Source of the DNA: Abelmoschus esculentus
Lineage: Eukaryota > Streptophyta > Magnoliopsida > Malvales > Malvaceae
Direction: 5' to 3'
NCBI GenBank assembly: GCA_035048815.1
Contig: JAUCBN010000020.1
Span: 7,501-71,500 of the forward strand
Length of the DNA: 64,000 nt
Under the pieces are notes generated by a model that did no database searches, had not been told where the DNA came from, and saw nothing but the letters and a program-made list of their open reading frames with translations. Below, piece after piece: positions 1 through 9,484 of this stretch. Both the position numbers and the translations under genes were made by a program. The number at the start of each line of letters is the position of its first letter. Position 1 is the first letter of the stretch.

Positions 1-1976
1 ACTCTTGTTAGTGCCTTTGTGGTACTATTGTTAGTGTCTTCGTGACACTCTTGTTGACCCGCTTACCTTGTCTAACTATTCCAAGGCACCAACCGAAATT
101 GAATTTGAAAGATTAACGATTAATTGTGATTCATATGCATATGTGATTCTTAATGAAGCATTGTAATTGATTAAGAATTGCTATAGAGCCTTGTAATGAA
201 ATTGATGCTATAAGTAGCACTTGAATGTGAAATGGTTATTGATATTGGAAATGAACATTCAGCTATAAATAGCCCTTGAAATGAATTGTTATTTGTAAAC
301 TTGAAATTGGAAATTGAATAATGAACTATATGCTTTGAATAGTATGTTAGACTTGTAATTGATATGAGAAGCATGTTAATCTTGTATATCGTTTGATACA
401 AAAGCCATGATTGACTTATTGATGTATTGAAGCATGTCACTTTTAATGCTATGTAATTGTTACAATGTCTGAATTGAGCATGCTACTTGTTATGTTTTGT
501 ATGTCTAATATGGTTAGACTAGGGCTACCTCACTAAGTACTTCATAGTACTTACCACTCGTATTTCCTCCTTCCCAACTAACAGGTTATCGAGCTAAGGA
601 GCTAGATCGAGATTGATTGGGAGCAAGGACAACAAGCAAGCAAATGTATGGTATTTTGTAAGATTTCGTTAACTCCTAGAATGGTGGCATTAGTGAACAT
701 AATATGTTAGCATCTTGCATTTGAGGGCTTGTCCCATGGTTTTGTATGTATGGCTTGTTATTTGTCTTGGTTTGTAAGCCATAAGGCATGTTGAACATAT
801 TAGATTTAGCTTGTGGTCTAAACTTGCATAGATTCTTGTTTTGTGCATCTAGCCTATAAGTCTTATGATCAAATGAAGCTAGGCTACTCGTTATGGAAGT
901 CTTACTTATGCTAACATTGGTAGTTAAGGACTAGGTCCATGGAATACATATTGGTCTCGATAGAAAAAATATTTACATATGTGGAATTGGAAATTGTAGG
1001 ATAGCTATGTTGACATACATAACATAGAACCAAATTTGAGCATGTCTATGCGAATGGTAAATGGTTTGGATGATTAATTGGCTTAAGCATATAGGTAGCA
1101 AATTGATAAATGATGTCTAATTATGTTGAATGTTGTCCCTTTATGGTTTAGAAATGGTTGTGACCCTATAGATGGCCTTTGGTAGAGTCTAAGTGTTTTA
1201 AAAAGGTTGGAAATCTGGAATTTGAATCGAGGGTATCGATACCAATTACATGGGTATCGATACCACCTTTGACAGATTCATAATGGCATCGAAGCTTGGT
1301 TCGATGCCAAGCTTCACTAAGATCTCCCTGGTTCGATGCTAGTATCGAGCCAGGCCATTATTGCCTTAAGTCATTGAGTCTTTGGAATAGACCAGCATCG
1401 GTACCTGGTTCGATACTGAGAGTTCTAGTAACGAAATGGCATCGATGTCAGTATCGAACCAGGCTACTCATCCTTAGTCAAACAAGTCAACGAGGAAGAC
1501 TAGCATCGATACATGGTTCGATGCTAGGGCTTCCAAAATCGAAATTGCATCGATACCTGTTTCGAACTCGGCTCCCCAGCCATGGTCAACGGGTCAACAT
1601 AGTTGACCTGTATCGAACTAGGGTTCGATACCCCTCTATAGGGTGTATCGATACCCTTAGTCAATTTTGGTCCAACTTGAAAATGAAAGTTTACTTGATC
1701 AATAAGATATTGATATTAATGATTAAATAAAATAAAATTGATTGTAAGTTAAGATCAACATTAATTAGAATTAAAATTGATAAACGAATGGATTATACGG
1801 ATCGAATTGGTAAATTGAATAAGTGCGAAAAAGTTTTAAATTGGCCTTGAAATTTGTAGGCACAACTTGTAAATTGTATTGAATTACCATTGAATCGAAC
1901 ACAATTCTCGGTTTAATTACAAGCTTATAAGTCCGGTCGACACCCCCGTCTCCTAACCCGGGGCGAGGGTGTCACA
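1..1976 (+). mobile_element. 5' LTR (right part) of Ty3/gypsy element A, Tekay/Del type
   Basis: The right-hand part of a long terminal repeat; the window begins inside it. Position 1 corresponds to 8683 in the 3' copy, and the 3' LTR starts at 6838, so about 1845 bases of this LTR lie outside the window and the full LTR would be about 3.8 kb. It ends in GGTGTCACA at 1976 and is followed five bases later by a primer binding site. Aligned by eye with the 3' copy (1-536, 993-1248 and 1642-1976) there are about nine substitutions in about 1.1 kb, so insertion was recent. It contains an array of TATCGA-type inverted repeats at 1232-1656 and the last units of a hairpin array at its left edge. Confidence 0.9.
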
Positions 1977-1981
1977 TTCAT

Positions 1982-1993
1982 TGGTATCAGAGC
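1982..1993 (+). promoter_or_regulatory. tRNA primer binding site of element A
   Basis: TGGTATCAGAGC, the usual plant LTR-retrotransposon primer binding site complementary to the 3' end of initiator methionine tRNA. It lies five bases after the LTR end. Confidence 0.92.
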
Positions 1994-2056
1994 TTTCAGT
2001 TGCATGATTCTCGGACCGAAAGTAATATGCATGCATCATATAGGATTGAACTATGC

Positions 2057-2130
2057 CACCTAGGGGTTATTTATACCGTACTTGCTTGTGTTCTTGCTTA
2101 ATTGAATAATGTTTGCCTATCTTTTGTAGT
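2057..2130 (+). other. gag leader of element A with a short upstream reading frame
   Basis: The leader has an upstream ATG (reading MPPRGYL...) that ends in a stop before gag. The block CTATGCCACCTAGGGGTTAT has a near-identical counterpart in the leader of element E (minus strand, about 44960-44980). In both, a TTTGTAG-like or AATGTAG acceptor-like motif sits one base before the gag ATG. A 64-nt (A) or 62-nt (E) GT-AG segment could be spliced here, but the junction would not extend gag in frame. Confidence 0.45.
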
Positions 2131-3177
2131 ATGGTAGACACGAGATTAGCCTTGGGAGACGAAAGTCCCGAGGGCTCCTCCAATGAGAATGAAAATGTGA
2201 GGATGAAACCGAATTCTCCTCAAGAACAAGAGTTACCTCCCACGGAAGCTGCCCCTGAGATGGTAGCCCCGGTTATACAAGATGTTCAGAGGGAATATCT
2301 CCTAAGTATGAAGGGGATGTTCGATCAATTAGTGTCCGACTTGAGACAGAATCGTCCTATTACCCCTGTTGATGCTACACCGAGTAGGGCTCCTATTGAG
2401 AAATTGGCCAGGTATCGAGCTTATACTTTTGCGGGTGTTAATGAGGAAAAGCCCGAGGAACCGGAACAGTGGTTAGAAAGGACCACTCAGATCCTGACCA
2501 AGCAGTTGCAATGCTCCGACGAGCACAAGCTCGAATGTGCTATATCGCTTCTAGCTGACGAAGCCTTGAGTTGGTGGGAAACTACGATCTTGACTGCTCC
2601 TGCCGATGCCATCACTTGGGACTTCTTTGTAGAGGAGTTTAAGAAGAAGTATATTAGTGAGCAGTACCTGGCTGAAAGACGAAGACGGTTCTTGTATTTG
2701 AGGCAAGCTAATAGGCCTATTGAGCAGTATGTGGCAGACTTCTGTAAGTATTGCAAGTACGGAGCCGAGTACATCAAGACTGAGAAACAGAAATGCCAGA
2801 TGTTCATTGATGGGCTAAATGATGAGATGAGCCCCATGTTTACTGCTTTGGGAATTACCGATTTCCAAATTTTAGTCAATCGGGCTATTGCTACCGAAGC
2901 CAAGATGAAAGCTTCGGAAAGGAGAAAGGGTGGAAATAGGGATGATAAGAAGCGTAAATGGGAGGATAGATCCGATTGGAATGTGAAGAGAGCCAAGCAA
3001 CAGAAAAAGGGCTCCTCGACTTACCACCATGAGTCCAAGAATCGTTATGTGCCGAGACCTCAGTCGGCAAATAGACCCGTAGCCCTAGTGGCCTCTGTTC
3101 ATAGCACGGGAAATTCCGGAAAAGCTTCGGCTTGTCAGTTCTGCAAAAAGTTTCATGCTAGTCCTTGTCGACTCTAG
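2131..3177 (+). CDS. gag: gag polyprotein of element A (interrupted)
   Basis: Retrotransposon capsid protein that packages element RNA in cytoplasmic virus-like particles. The start at 2131 was chosen because MVDTRLAL aligns with MTDTRLAL in the gag of element E; the frame is open slightly upstream only through a non-ATG codon. The retrotransposon-gag core occupies roughly residues 105-210 (LLADEALSWWET, FFVEEFKKKYISEQYL, ANRPIEQYVADF are typical). A basic tail follows. The frame stops with TAG at 3175, immediately before the zinc knuckle, which is encoded in the same frame at about 3187-3228 (pattern CxxCxxxxHxxxxC) and followed by another TAG at 3256. The original gag therefore ran on into the knuckle and protease; both stops are most simply CAG-to-TAG changes. 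Confidence 0.9.
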   Translation: MVDTRLALGDESPEGSSNENENVRMKPNSPQEQELPPTEAAPEMVAPVIQDVQREYLLSMKGMFDQLVSDLRQNRPITPVDATPSRAPIEKLARYRAYTFAGVNEEKPEEPEQWLERTTQILTKQLQCSDEHKLECAISLLADEALSWWETTILTAPADAITWDFFVEEFKKKYISEQYLAERRRRFLYLRQANRPIEQYVADFCKYCKYGAEYIKTEKQKCQMFIDGLNDEMSPMFTALGITDFQILVNRAIATEAKMKASERRKGGNRDDKKRKWEDRSDWNVKRAKQQKKGSSTYHHESKNRYVPRPQSANRPVALVASVHSTGNSGKASACQFCKKFHASPCRL

Positions 3178-5217
3178 ATGAGATTGTGTTGTGCTTGTGG
3201 AGGATCGAACCACTTTGTTAAGGATTGCCCTCAGAGTCCTAATAGAGGCACACCTTAGTCTCGTGCCTATCAGAGTCCTCCACCTCAGAACAGAAACAAG
3301 GGCCCGGGACAGGCTCATTCCGGGAATCAAAGCAAGGGAAAGGAACGTCAATCAACCCCTCCTCGTCAAGAATCTCGAGCCCCAGCTAGAATGTACACCA
3401 TTCGTGGTAGAGGAGAGGAAGAATCTCCCGATGTTATTGCAGGTACCGTTGAATTAAATTTAAGTCCTGCATATGCTTTAATAGATTCAGGATCCACTCA
3501 CTCCTTTGTATGTTCTAGAATGCTTGTAAAGGTTAAGTTAGAGCCTAAAAAAATGTTGATAGGGGTCTTGTAGTGTCAAACCCAATAGGAGGAATAATGA
3601 ATGTTAACCTTGTTTGTAAAGATTCTCCGATCACAATTCGGAACATTCCTTTTCGAATTGATCTATTTGTACTACCGAAATGTGAGTTTGACCTAATATT
3701 GGGGTTAGACTGGTTGACCAAACATGAAGCTTGGATCGACTGTCAGAATCGGAGATTGTATCTTCGGGGCTTGGGAAAAGAGTCAATCCTCCTAATTGAT
3801 AAAAAGCCAATTTCGATCTTTGCTGCTATGGCTTTGCAAGATGAGTATGATTTCGGTTTGCCGAAAATCCCAGTGGTATCTGAATTTGTTGATGTTTTTT
3901 CGGAGGAACTTCCTGGTCTTCCTCCGACTAGAGAAGTTGAATTCGGGATAGAAGTCCAGCCTGGGACTAATCCGGTGTCAATTGCACCTTATAGAATGAC
4001 ACCTATTGAGTTGAAAGAGCTTAAGAAGCAACTCCAAGAGCTACAAGATAAGGGATTCATCCGTACCAGCTCATCTCCATGGGGTGCTCCTATTTTGTTC
4101 GTGAAGAAGAAAGATGGCACCATGAGGCTTTGTATTGATTATCGACAATTAAATCGGGTGACCATTAAGAACAAGTACCCATTTCCTAGAATTGAAGACT
4201 TGTTTGATCAACTCAAGAATGCTACGGTGTTCTCTCGGATTGATCTTCGATCGGGGTACTATCAGATGAGAGTAAAAGAGGAAGATGTTCCTAAGACGGC
4301 TTTCCGAACTCGTTATGGCCATTTTGAATTCTTGATGAGGCCATTTGGGTTAACTAATGCCCCAGCTGCATTCATGGATCTCATGAATCGAATCTTCCAG
4401 CCATATCTTGATAAGTTTGTGGTCGTCTTTATTGATGACATTCTGGTGTATTCTCGGGATAAGGAGGAGCACGCAGAACACCTCCGAATTGTTTTGCAAA
4501 CTCTCCGTGAACGTCAATTGTTCGCCAAGTTCTCCAAGTGTGAGTTCTGTTTATCGGAAGTGTCATTCCTTGGCCATGTCATCTCGGCAGAAGGAATCAA
4601 AGTCGATGCAAAGAAAGTGCAGACTATACTAGATTGGAGACCTCCGAAAAATGTTAGTGAAGTTAGGAGTTTCCTTGGTTTAGCCGGATATTATAGGAGG
4701 TTCGTTAAGGGATTTTCCACTATTGCCTTGCCCTTAACAAAACTTCTTAGAAAGGATAAATTGTTTGAATGGTCAGAGGACCAACAAAGAAGCTTTGATC
4801 AGCTTAAACAAGCTTTGACCCATGCTCCCGTTCTTGTTCAACCGGAATCCGGCAAAGAATTCACTGTTTATAGTGATGCTTCACATTCAGGGCTAGGATG
4901 TGTTTTGATGCAAGGAAATAATGTGGTTGCTTATGCATCTAGGAAATTGAAGCCTCATGAACTGAATTATCCGACACATGACCTCGAGTTAGCTGCTATC
5001 GTATTTGCTCTCAAAATATGGAGGCACTACTTATATGGTGAGAAGTGTTACCTATACACTGATCAAAAAAGTCTTAAATACCTCCTGACTCAGAAGGACT
5101 TGAATTTGAGACAAAGAAGATGGATGGAATTGCTAAAAGACTATGACTTGGTCATTGATTACCATCCCGGAAAAGCCAACGTGGTGGCCGATGCGCTTAG
5201 TCGTAAACCAATGTTGG

Positions 5218-5292
5218 GTAAGCTATTTGATAATCTTGAAATGTTAAAACTCCCTTGAATTTACGTGTCTAATTTTGAAAATTTCCTTGTAG
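5218..5292 (+). other. probable spliceosomal intron in pol of element A (75 nt)
   Basis: Between the RNase H end (ADALSRKPML) and the first integrase-side residues (APNAINAHLR) lies a 75-nt segment starting GTAAGC and ending TTCCTTGTAG. It contains an in-frame stop at 5256. Removing it joins ..TTG G to CC CCG.. in frame (phase 1). Element B has a 77-nt segment with the same ends at the homologous codon while the interior has diverged. This is direct comparative support for an intron, but no transcript evidence is available here. Confidence 0.75.
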
Positions 5293-6822
5293 CCCCGAAT
5301 GCGATAAATGCTCACCTTCGAGTATATCGAAAGCAAGGATATTTATTTGAACTTCAGGTTCAGTCTGATTTGATTTCGAGAATCAAAGACCTTCAGCAAT
5401 CTGATTCTGAGCTTCAAGCTATTGCATCCAACCTTGATTCGAAAGCTAATGTCGAATTCTCCCTCAATCTGAATGGATTGCTCTGCTTCAGAGATAGGGT
5501 GTGTGTTCCGAATAATGAGGAATTGAAAACAGACATCCTACAAGAAGCACACCAAAGTTCGTTCTCGATCCATCCTGGTTCTGTTAAAATGTATAAGGAC
5601 TTGAAATCCTTGTATTGGTGGCCTGGCATGAAAGCAGCCATCACAGATTTTGTATCCCGATGTTTGACTTGTTAGAAAGTTAAGGCTGAACACCGAGCTC
5701 CTACGGGATTGCTTCAGCCTATTGAATTGCCTGAATGGAAATGGGATCGAGTAACAATGGATTTTGTCACTGGTTTGCCTGTTACACCGAGAAAGAATGA
5801 TGCTATTTGGGTGATTGTGGATAGACTCACCAAGTCTACACATTTCATCCCGGTTCGAAAGAATATGAACTCGGAGACCCTGGCCGAGTTGTATATCCGA
5901 GAAGTGATTCGGTTACATGGTGTACCGACATCGATTATTTCTGATAGAGATCTGAATTTTATATCTCGATTTTGGAAGTCTTTGCAAAGGGCTCTCAGAA
6001 CCAAAGTGCATCTCAGCACCGCCTTCCATCCGCAGTCTATTGGTCAATCCGAAAGGATGATACAAGTCCTGGAAGATATGCTACGAGCTTGTGTTATAGA
6101 CTTTGGGAAGAATTGGGAAAAGTCCCTACCCTTGGTGGAATTTGAGTATAACAATAGCTATTAGACATCAATTCAAATGGCTCCCTTTGAAGCTTTATAT
6201 GGGAGGAAATGTAGAACTCCTCTATGTTGGTCTGAATTGGGAGAGAACAAGGTTTTGGGACCTCAAATGATTCGGGAAACTGAGGAACAGATTTAGGTTA
6301 TTCATGATCGATTGAAACAAGCCTTCGATAGACAAAAGGCTTATGCAGACTTGAGACGAAGAGATATTCAGTACAATGTGGGAGACAAGGTCTTCCTAAA
6401 AGTCTCTCCTTGGAAGAAAGTCTTTAGATTCGGAAAAAGGGGAAGCTTAGCCCACGGTTCATTGGACCTTTTGAGGTTATTGAAAGAATTGGCCCGGTGG
6501 CCTATCATCTTGCACTCCCTAGTGAGTTTGACAAGATACACAATGTCTTCCATGTTTCAATGTTGAGGAAGTACCGATCTGACCCCTCTCATGTCTTGGA
6601 ACCGGAAGAATTGGAATTAAATCCCGATCTATCTTATGAAGAGGAACCGGTCCAGATCCTCGATCGAGAAGATAAAAGGCTCCGAACCAAGAACGTACCT
6701 TTGGTGAAAGTCCTTTGGCGGAATCACAAGAAAGAAGAAGCCACTTGGGAACCCGAGGACACAATAAAAGTGCAATGCCCACATTTGTTCCCTCCAGGTA
6801 AATTCGGGGGCGAATTTCTTTT

Positions 6823-6837
6823 TAAGGAGGGGAGAAT
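6823..6837 (+). promoter_or_regulatory. polypurine tract of element A
   Basis: AAGGAGGGGAGAA directly upstream of the 3' LTR start (TGTAACACCCC). This is the plus-strand primer site for reverse transcription. Element B has the matching AAGGGGGGGAGAA before its LTR. Confidence 0.88.
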
Positions 6838-9470
6838 TGTAACACCCCAAAAACCGGGTTAGAATAACGATTCGAATAGATTGTAAATTAAAATAAATCA
6901 TGTGATTGATTAGAGTAAAAGTAGTGACTAAATTAAATTGAACAAGGAATGTGAGGGTTGCATGGTGAATGCACAAGTTCCATGAACTACTCTAGTAATA
7001 AACCATGTCTAGGTAAATAAAAAGGGGCAAAATGGTCTTTTTACCCACAAAGACAATCAACCAAAATCAGCACATGTTTCCTTCTTCTCCCCTCATTCAC
7101 GTTAAATACAAAGAAAGGAAAAAGAGAGAAAATCCATGGGAAGCCATTGAAGAAGGAAACAAGAGCTTGCATGGTTGTGAGATTTGATCTAGAAATCAAA
7201 GCTAATAATCTTGGTAAGTTTCTTCTTCTAAAACCCGAACCTTGAAGCTTGAACTCTTAAGTCTTATAGCCTCTATGATGTTTACATGTTTAGAATGAAG
7301 ATTGAAATTGTTTGGGTTTAGCTTAAGCATGAGAAAGAGGGAACGAGAACTTGGGATTAGGATTTTGGAAGTGCAAAGTGTGTTAATTGATTAAATGTTA
7401 GAATTGCATGAGATTAGGTTGATGTAAATGAGAAATTATTGATGTTAATTTCATATTTGTGATGCTGGAAATTTATAGAAATGAATTAGGGGTTAGGGAT
7501 TAAATGTATGCAATGAGAAATTGCCGAAAATGCCTAGGAACACAATTTTAAGTAGCTATCTTTGAGAAATTCCCTAGGCCACGTAGGAAGGATTTAGGAG
7601 CTTAAAATTTGCATTAATATACTCCCATATACCTAGTTTAAGGGAAAATTTACGGAACCTCGATTGGAGTTCGGTAGAAAAAAATATAAGCGTTTCCGTA
7701 AGGGCTGTCCGAACAGTCCCGATTCGAATTAAATCTGGAGCTGATCGAATAGGAATTAAAATGTAAGGTTAATTGGTACTTGTAGAGGATTCTTCTATCT
7801 TTCCAAAGAGGTAAAATGGACTAAAATCGGACCTCGGAGTTAGGAGATATAAGCGATTCTTTATAGGGTAACAAAGATGTCCGTAACACGTAAATGCATA
7901 TGTTTATAATTGTTAAGATTAAGAACACTTGAAATAAATGATTAAATATGTCTTGATGAATGCTATATTTTGTATGAATTATTAGAGAGTCTGAGAGAAG
8001 AGGATATTGAAGAACAAGAGAGGCTCGAAGTAGCGAGGAAACGAGGCAAAGGGATCGCGATTTACAACCCCTAATAGCTCGGAATTAACTGTGAGTGTGG
8101 CAAACCTTAGGGTTAGGACCTAGGGTCCTAACCATCTATTTGTTATTTAATTCGATCTTATTATGCAATTGGACTAATCTATAATTGGTAATTAAAAAGG
8201 GAAGGAGGCTAATGTTAAATGTTTTGTTTGATATGATTTCCTTGTTAGTTGATAGTACTAGCTTAGTACATATGCATAGCTCGGAAATGCCGAGGTAAGT
8301 ATAGCACGCGGCTACGGATGTCTGGTACGTGATACATACATGCTTAGGATGATATGATTAATCGCTCGGTAATATGATATGCATGACTATATGTTCATAT
8401 GGCATGTTGGATCATGATTGTTGCTTATATGATAGCATGATGTGTACACTTGCTCTTGATGATATGAATTTGGTATTGTAAATTGAATATTGATCAATGG
8501 AAAATGAAAACGTTATTGAGCCTTGGTTGGTAGTTGGTCATAGGTAGTACAACATGCCTAGGGATTTGAGCTCATTGTTTAGTGTTACGACACTCTTGTT
8601 TGGTACTGTGGGTACCGTGATTTTGGTGGTTAGTCACCAATTGTTAGATACCATGGGTATCTCTTGTTAGAACCTTTGTGGTACTCTTGTTAGTGCCTTT
8701 GTGGTACTATTGTTAGTGTCTTCGTGACACTCTTGTTGACCCGCTTACCTTGTCTAACTATTCCAAGGCACCAACCGAAATTGAATTTGAAAGATTAACG
8801 ATTAATTGTGATTCATATGCATATGTGATTCTTAATGAAGCATTGTAATTGATTAAGAATTGCTATAGAGCCTTGTAATGAAATTGATGCTATAAGTAGC
8901 ACTTGAATGTGAAATGGTTATTGATATTGGAAATGAACATTCGGCTATAAATAGCCCTTGAAATGAATTGTTATTTGTAAACTTGAAATTGGAAATTGAA
9001 TAATGAACTATATGCTTTGAATAGTATGTTAGACTTGTAATTGATATGAGAAGCATGTTAATCTTGTATATCGTTTGATACAAAAGCCATGATTGACTTA
9101 TTGATGTATTGAAGCATGTCACTTTTAATGCTATGTAATTGTTACAATGTCTGAATTGAGCATGCTACTTGTTATGTTTTATATGTCTAATATGGTTAGA
9201 CTAGGGCTACCTCACTAAATTGTAGGATAGCTATGTTGACATACATAGCATAGAACCAAATTTGAGAATGTCTATGCGAATGGTAAATGGTTTGGATGAT
9301 TAATTGGCTTAAGCATATAGGTAGCAAATTGATAAATGATGTCTAATTATGTTGAATGTTGTCCCTTTATGGTTTAGAAATGGTTGTGACCCTATAGATG
9401 GCCTTTGGTAGAGTCTAAGTGTTTTAAAAAGGTTGGAAATCTGGAATTTGATCCGAGGGTATCGATACCA
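6838..9470 (+). mobile_element. 3' LTR of element A, first segment
   Basis: Starts TGTAACACCCC. From 8683 it matches the left edge of the window almost base for base. Relative to the 5' LTR it lacks about 456 bp (537-992 of the 5' copy) at 9216-9219. It breaks off after the GGTATCGATACC motif, where element B begins; the LTR resumes at 16334. It contains the seven-hairpin array at 8581-8731. Confidence 0.9.
8581..8731 (+). repeat. array of seven mini-hairpins in the LTR of element A
   Basis: Seven short inverted repeats start at 8581, 8602, 8625, 8647, 8669, 8692 and 8715, a spacing of 21-23 bp. Stems (first arm / second arm): AGTGT/ACACT, GGTAC/GTACC, GGTG/CACC, GATACC/GGTATC, AGAACC/GGTACT (one mismatch), AGTGCC/GGTACT (one mismatch), AGTGTC/GACACT. 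Loops are 3-6 nt, and spacers often read CTTGTT. The last two units also lie at about 10-26 and 33-49 in the 5' copy. Confidence 0.75.
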
Positions 9471-9484
9471 ATTAAATTCGAGTA

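Larger units (their letters stand above)
3178..6862 (+). pseudogene. pol: pol of element A: protease, RT, RNase H, integrase, chromodomain (broken)
   Basis: In order: zinc knuckle (3187-3228), aspartic protease (ALIDSGSTHSF near 3475), reverse transcriptase (about 4000-4560, catalytic VVFIDDILVYS), RNase H (TVYSDASHSGLG, DLELAAIVFALKIW; the usual TDHKSL is TDQKSL), integrase with an HHCC zinc domain (about 5540-5675) and a DDE core (MDFVTGLP, ISDRD, QSER), then a chromodomain-like end (VKVLWRNHKKEEATWEPED, about 6700-6760). That end marks the Tekay/Del chromoviruses. Breaks: TAG at 3175, 3256, 5673, 6162 and 6294; frameshifts near 3550 (in an A run) and near 6441. The stop at 5256 is probably intronic (see 5218-5292). 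The element cannot make a full polyprotein. Confidence 0.93.

Noticed and set aside
1296..1730. 144-codon open frame on the plus strand
   Set aside because: It lies wholly in the LTR of A over the inverted-repeat cluster; no domain, and the repeated motif alone explains the open frame.
2066..2129. Leader intron that would extend gag with an MPPR N-terminus
   Set aside because: In both A and E the junction runs into a stop instead of joining gag in frame, so it is kept only as a possible leader feature.
2487..2996. 169-codon minus-strand frame opposite gag of A
   Set aside because: Antisense shadow of a well-supported gag; no family motif.
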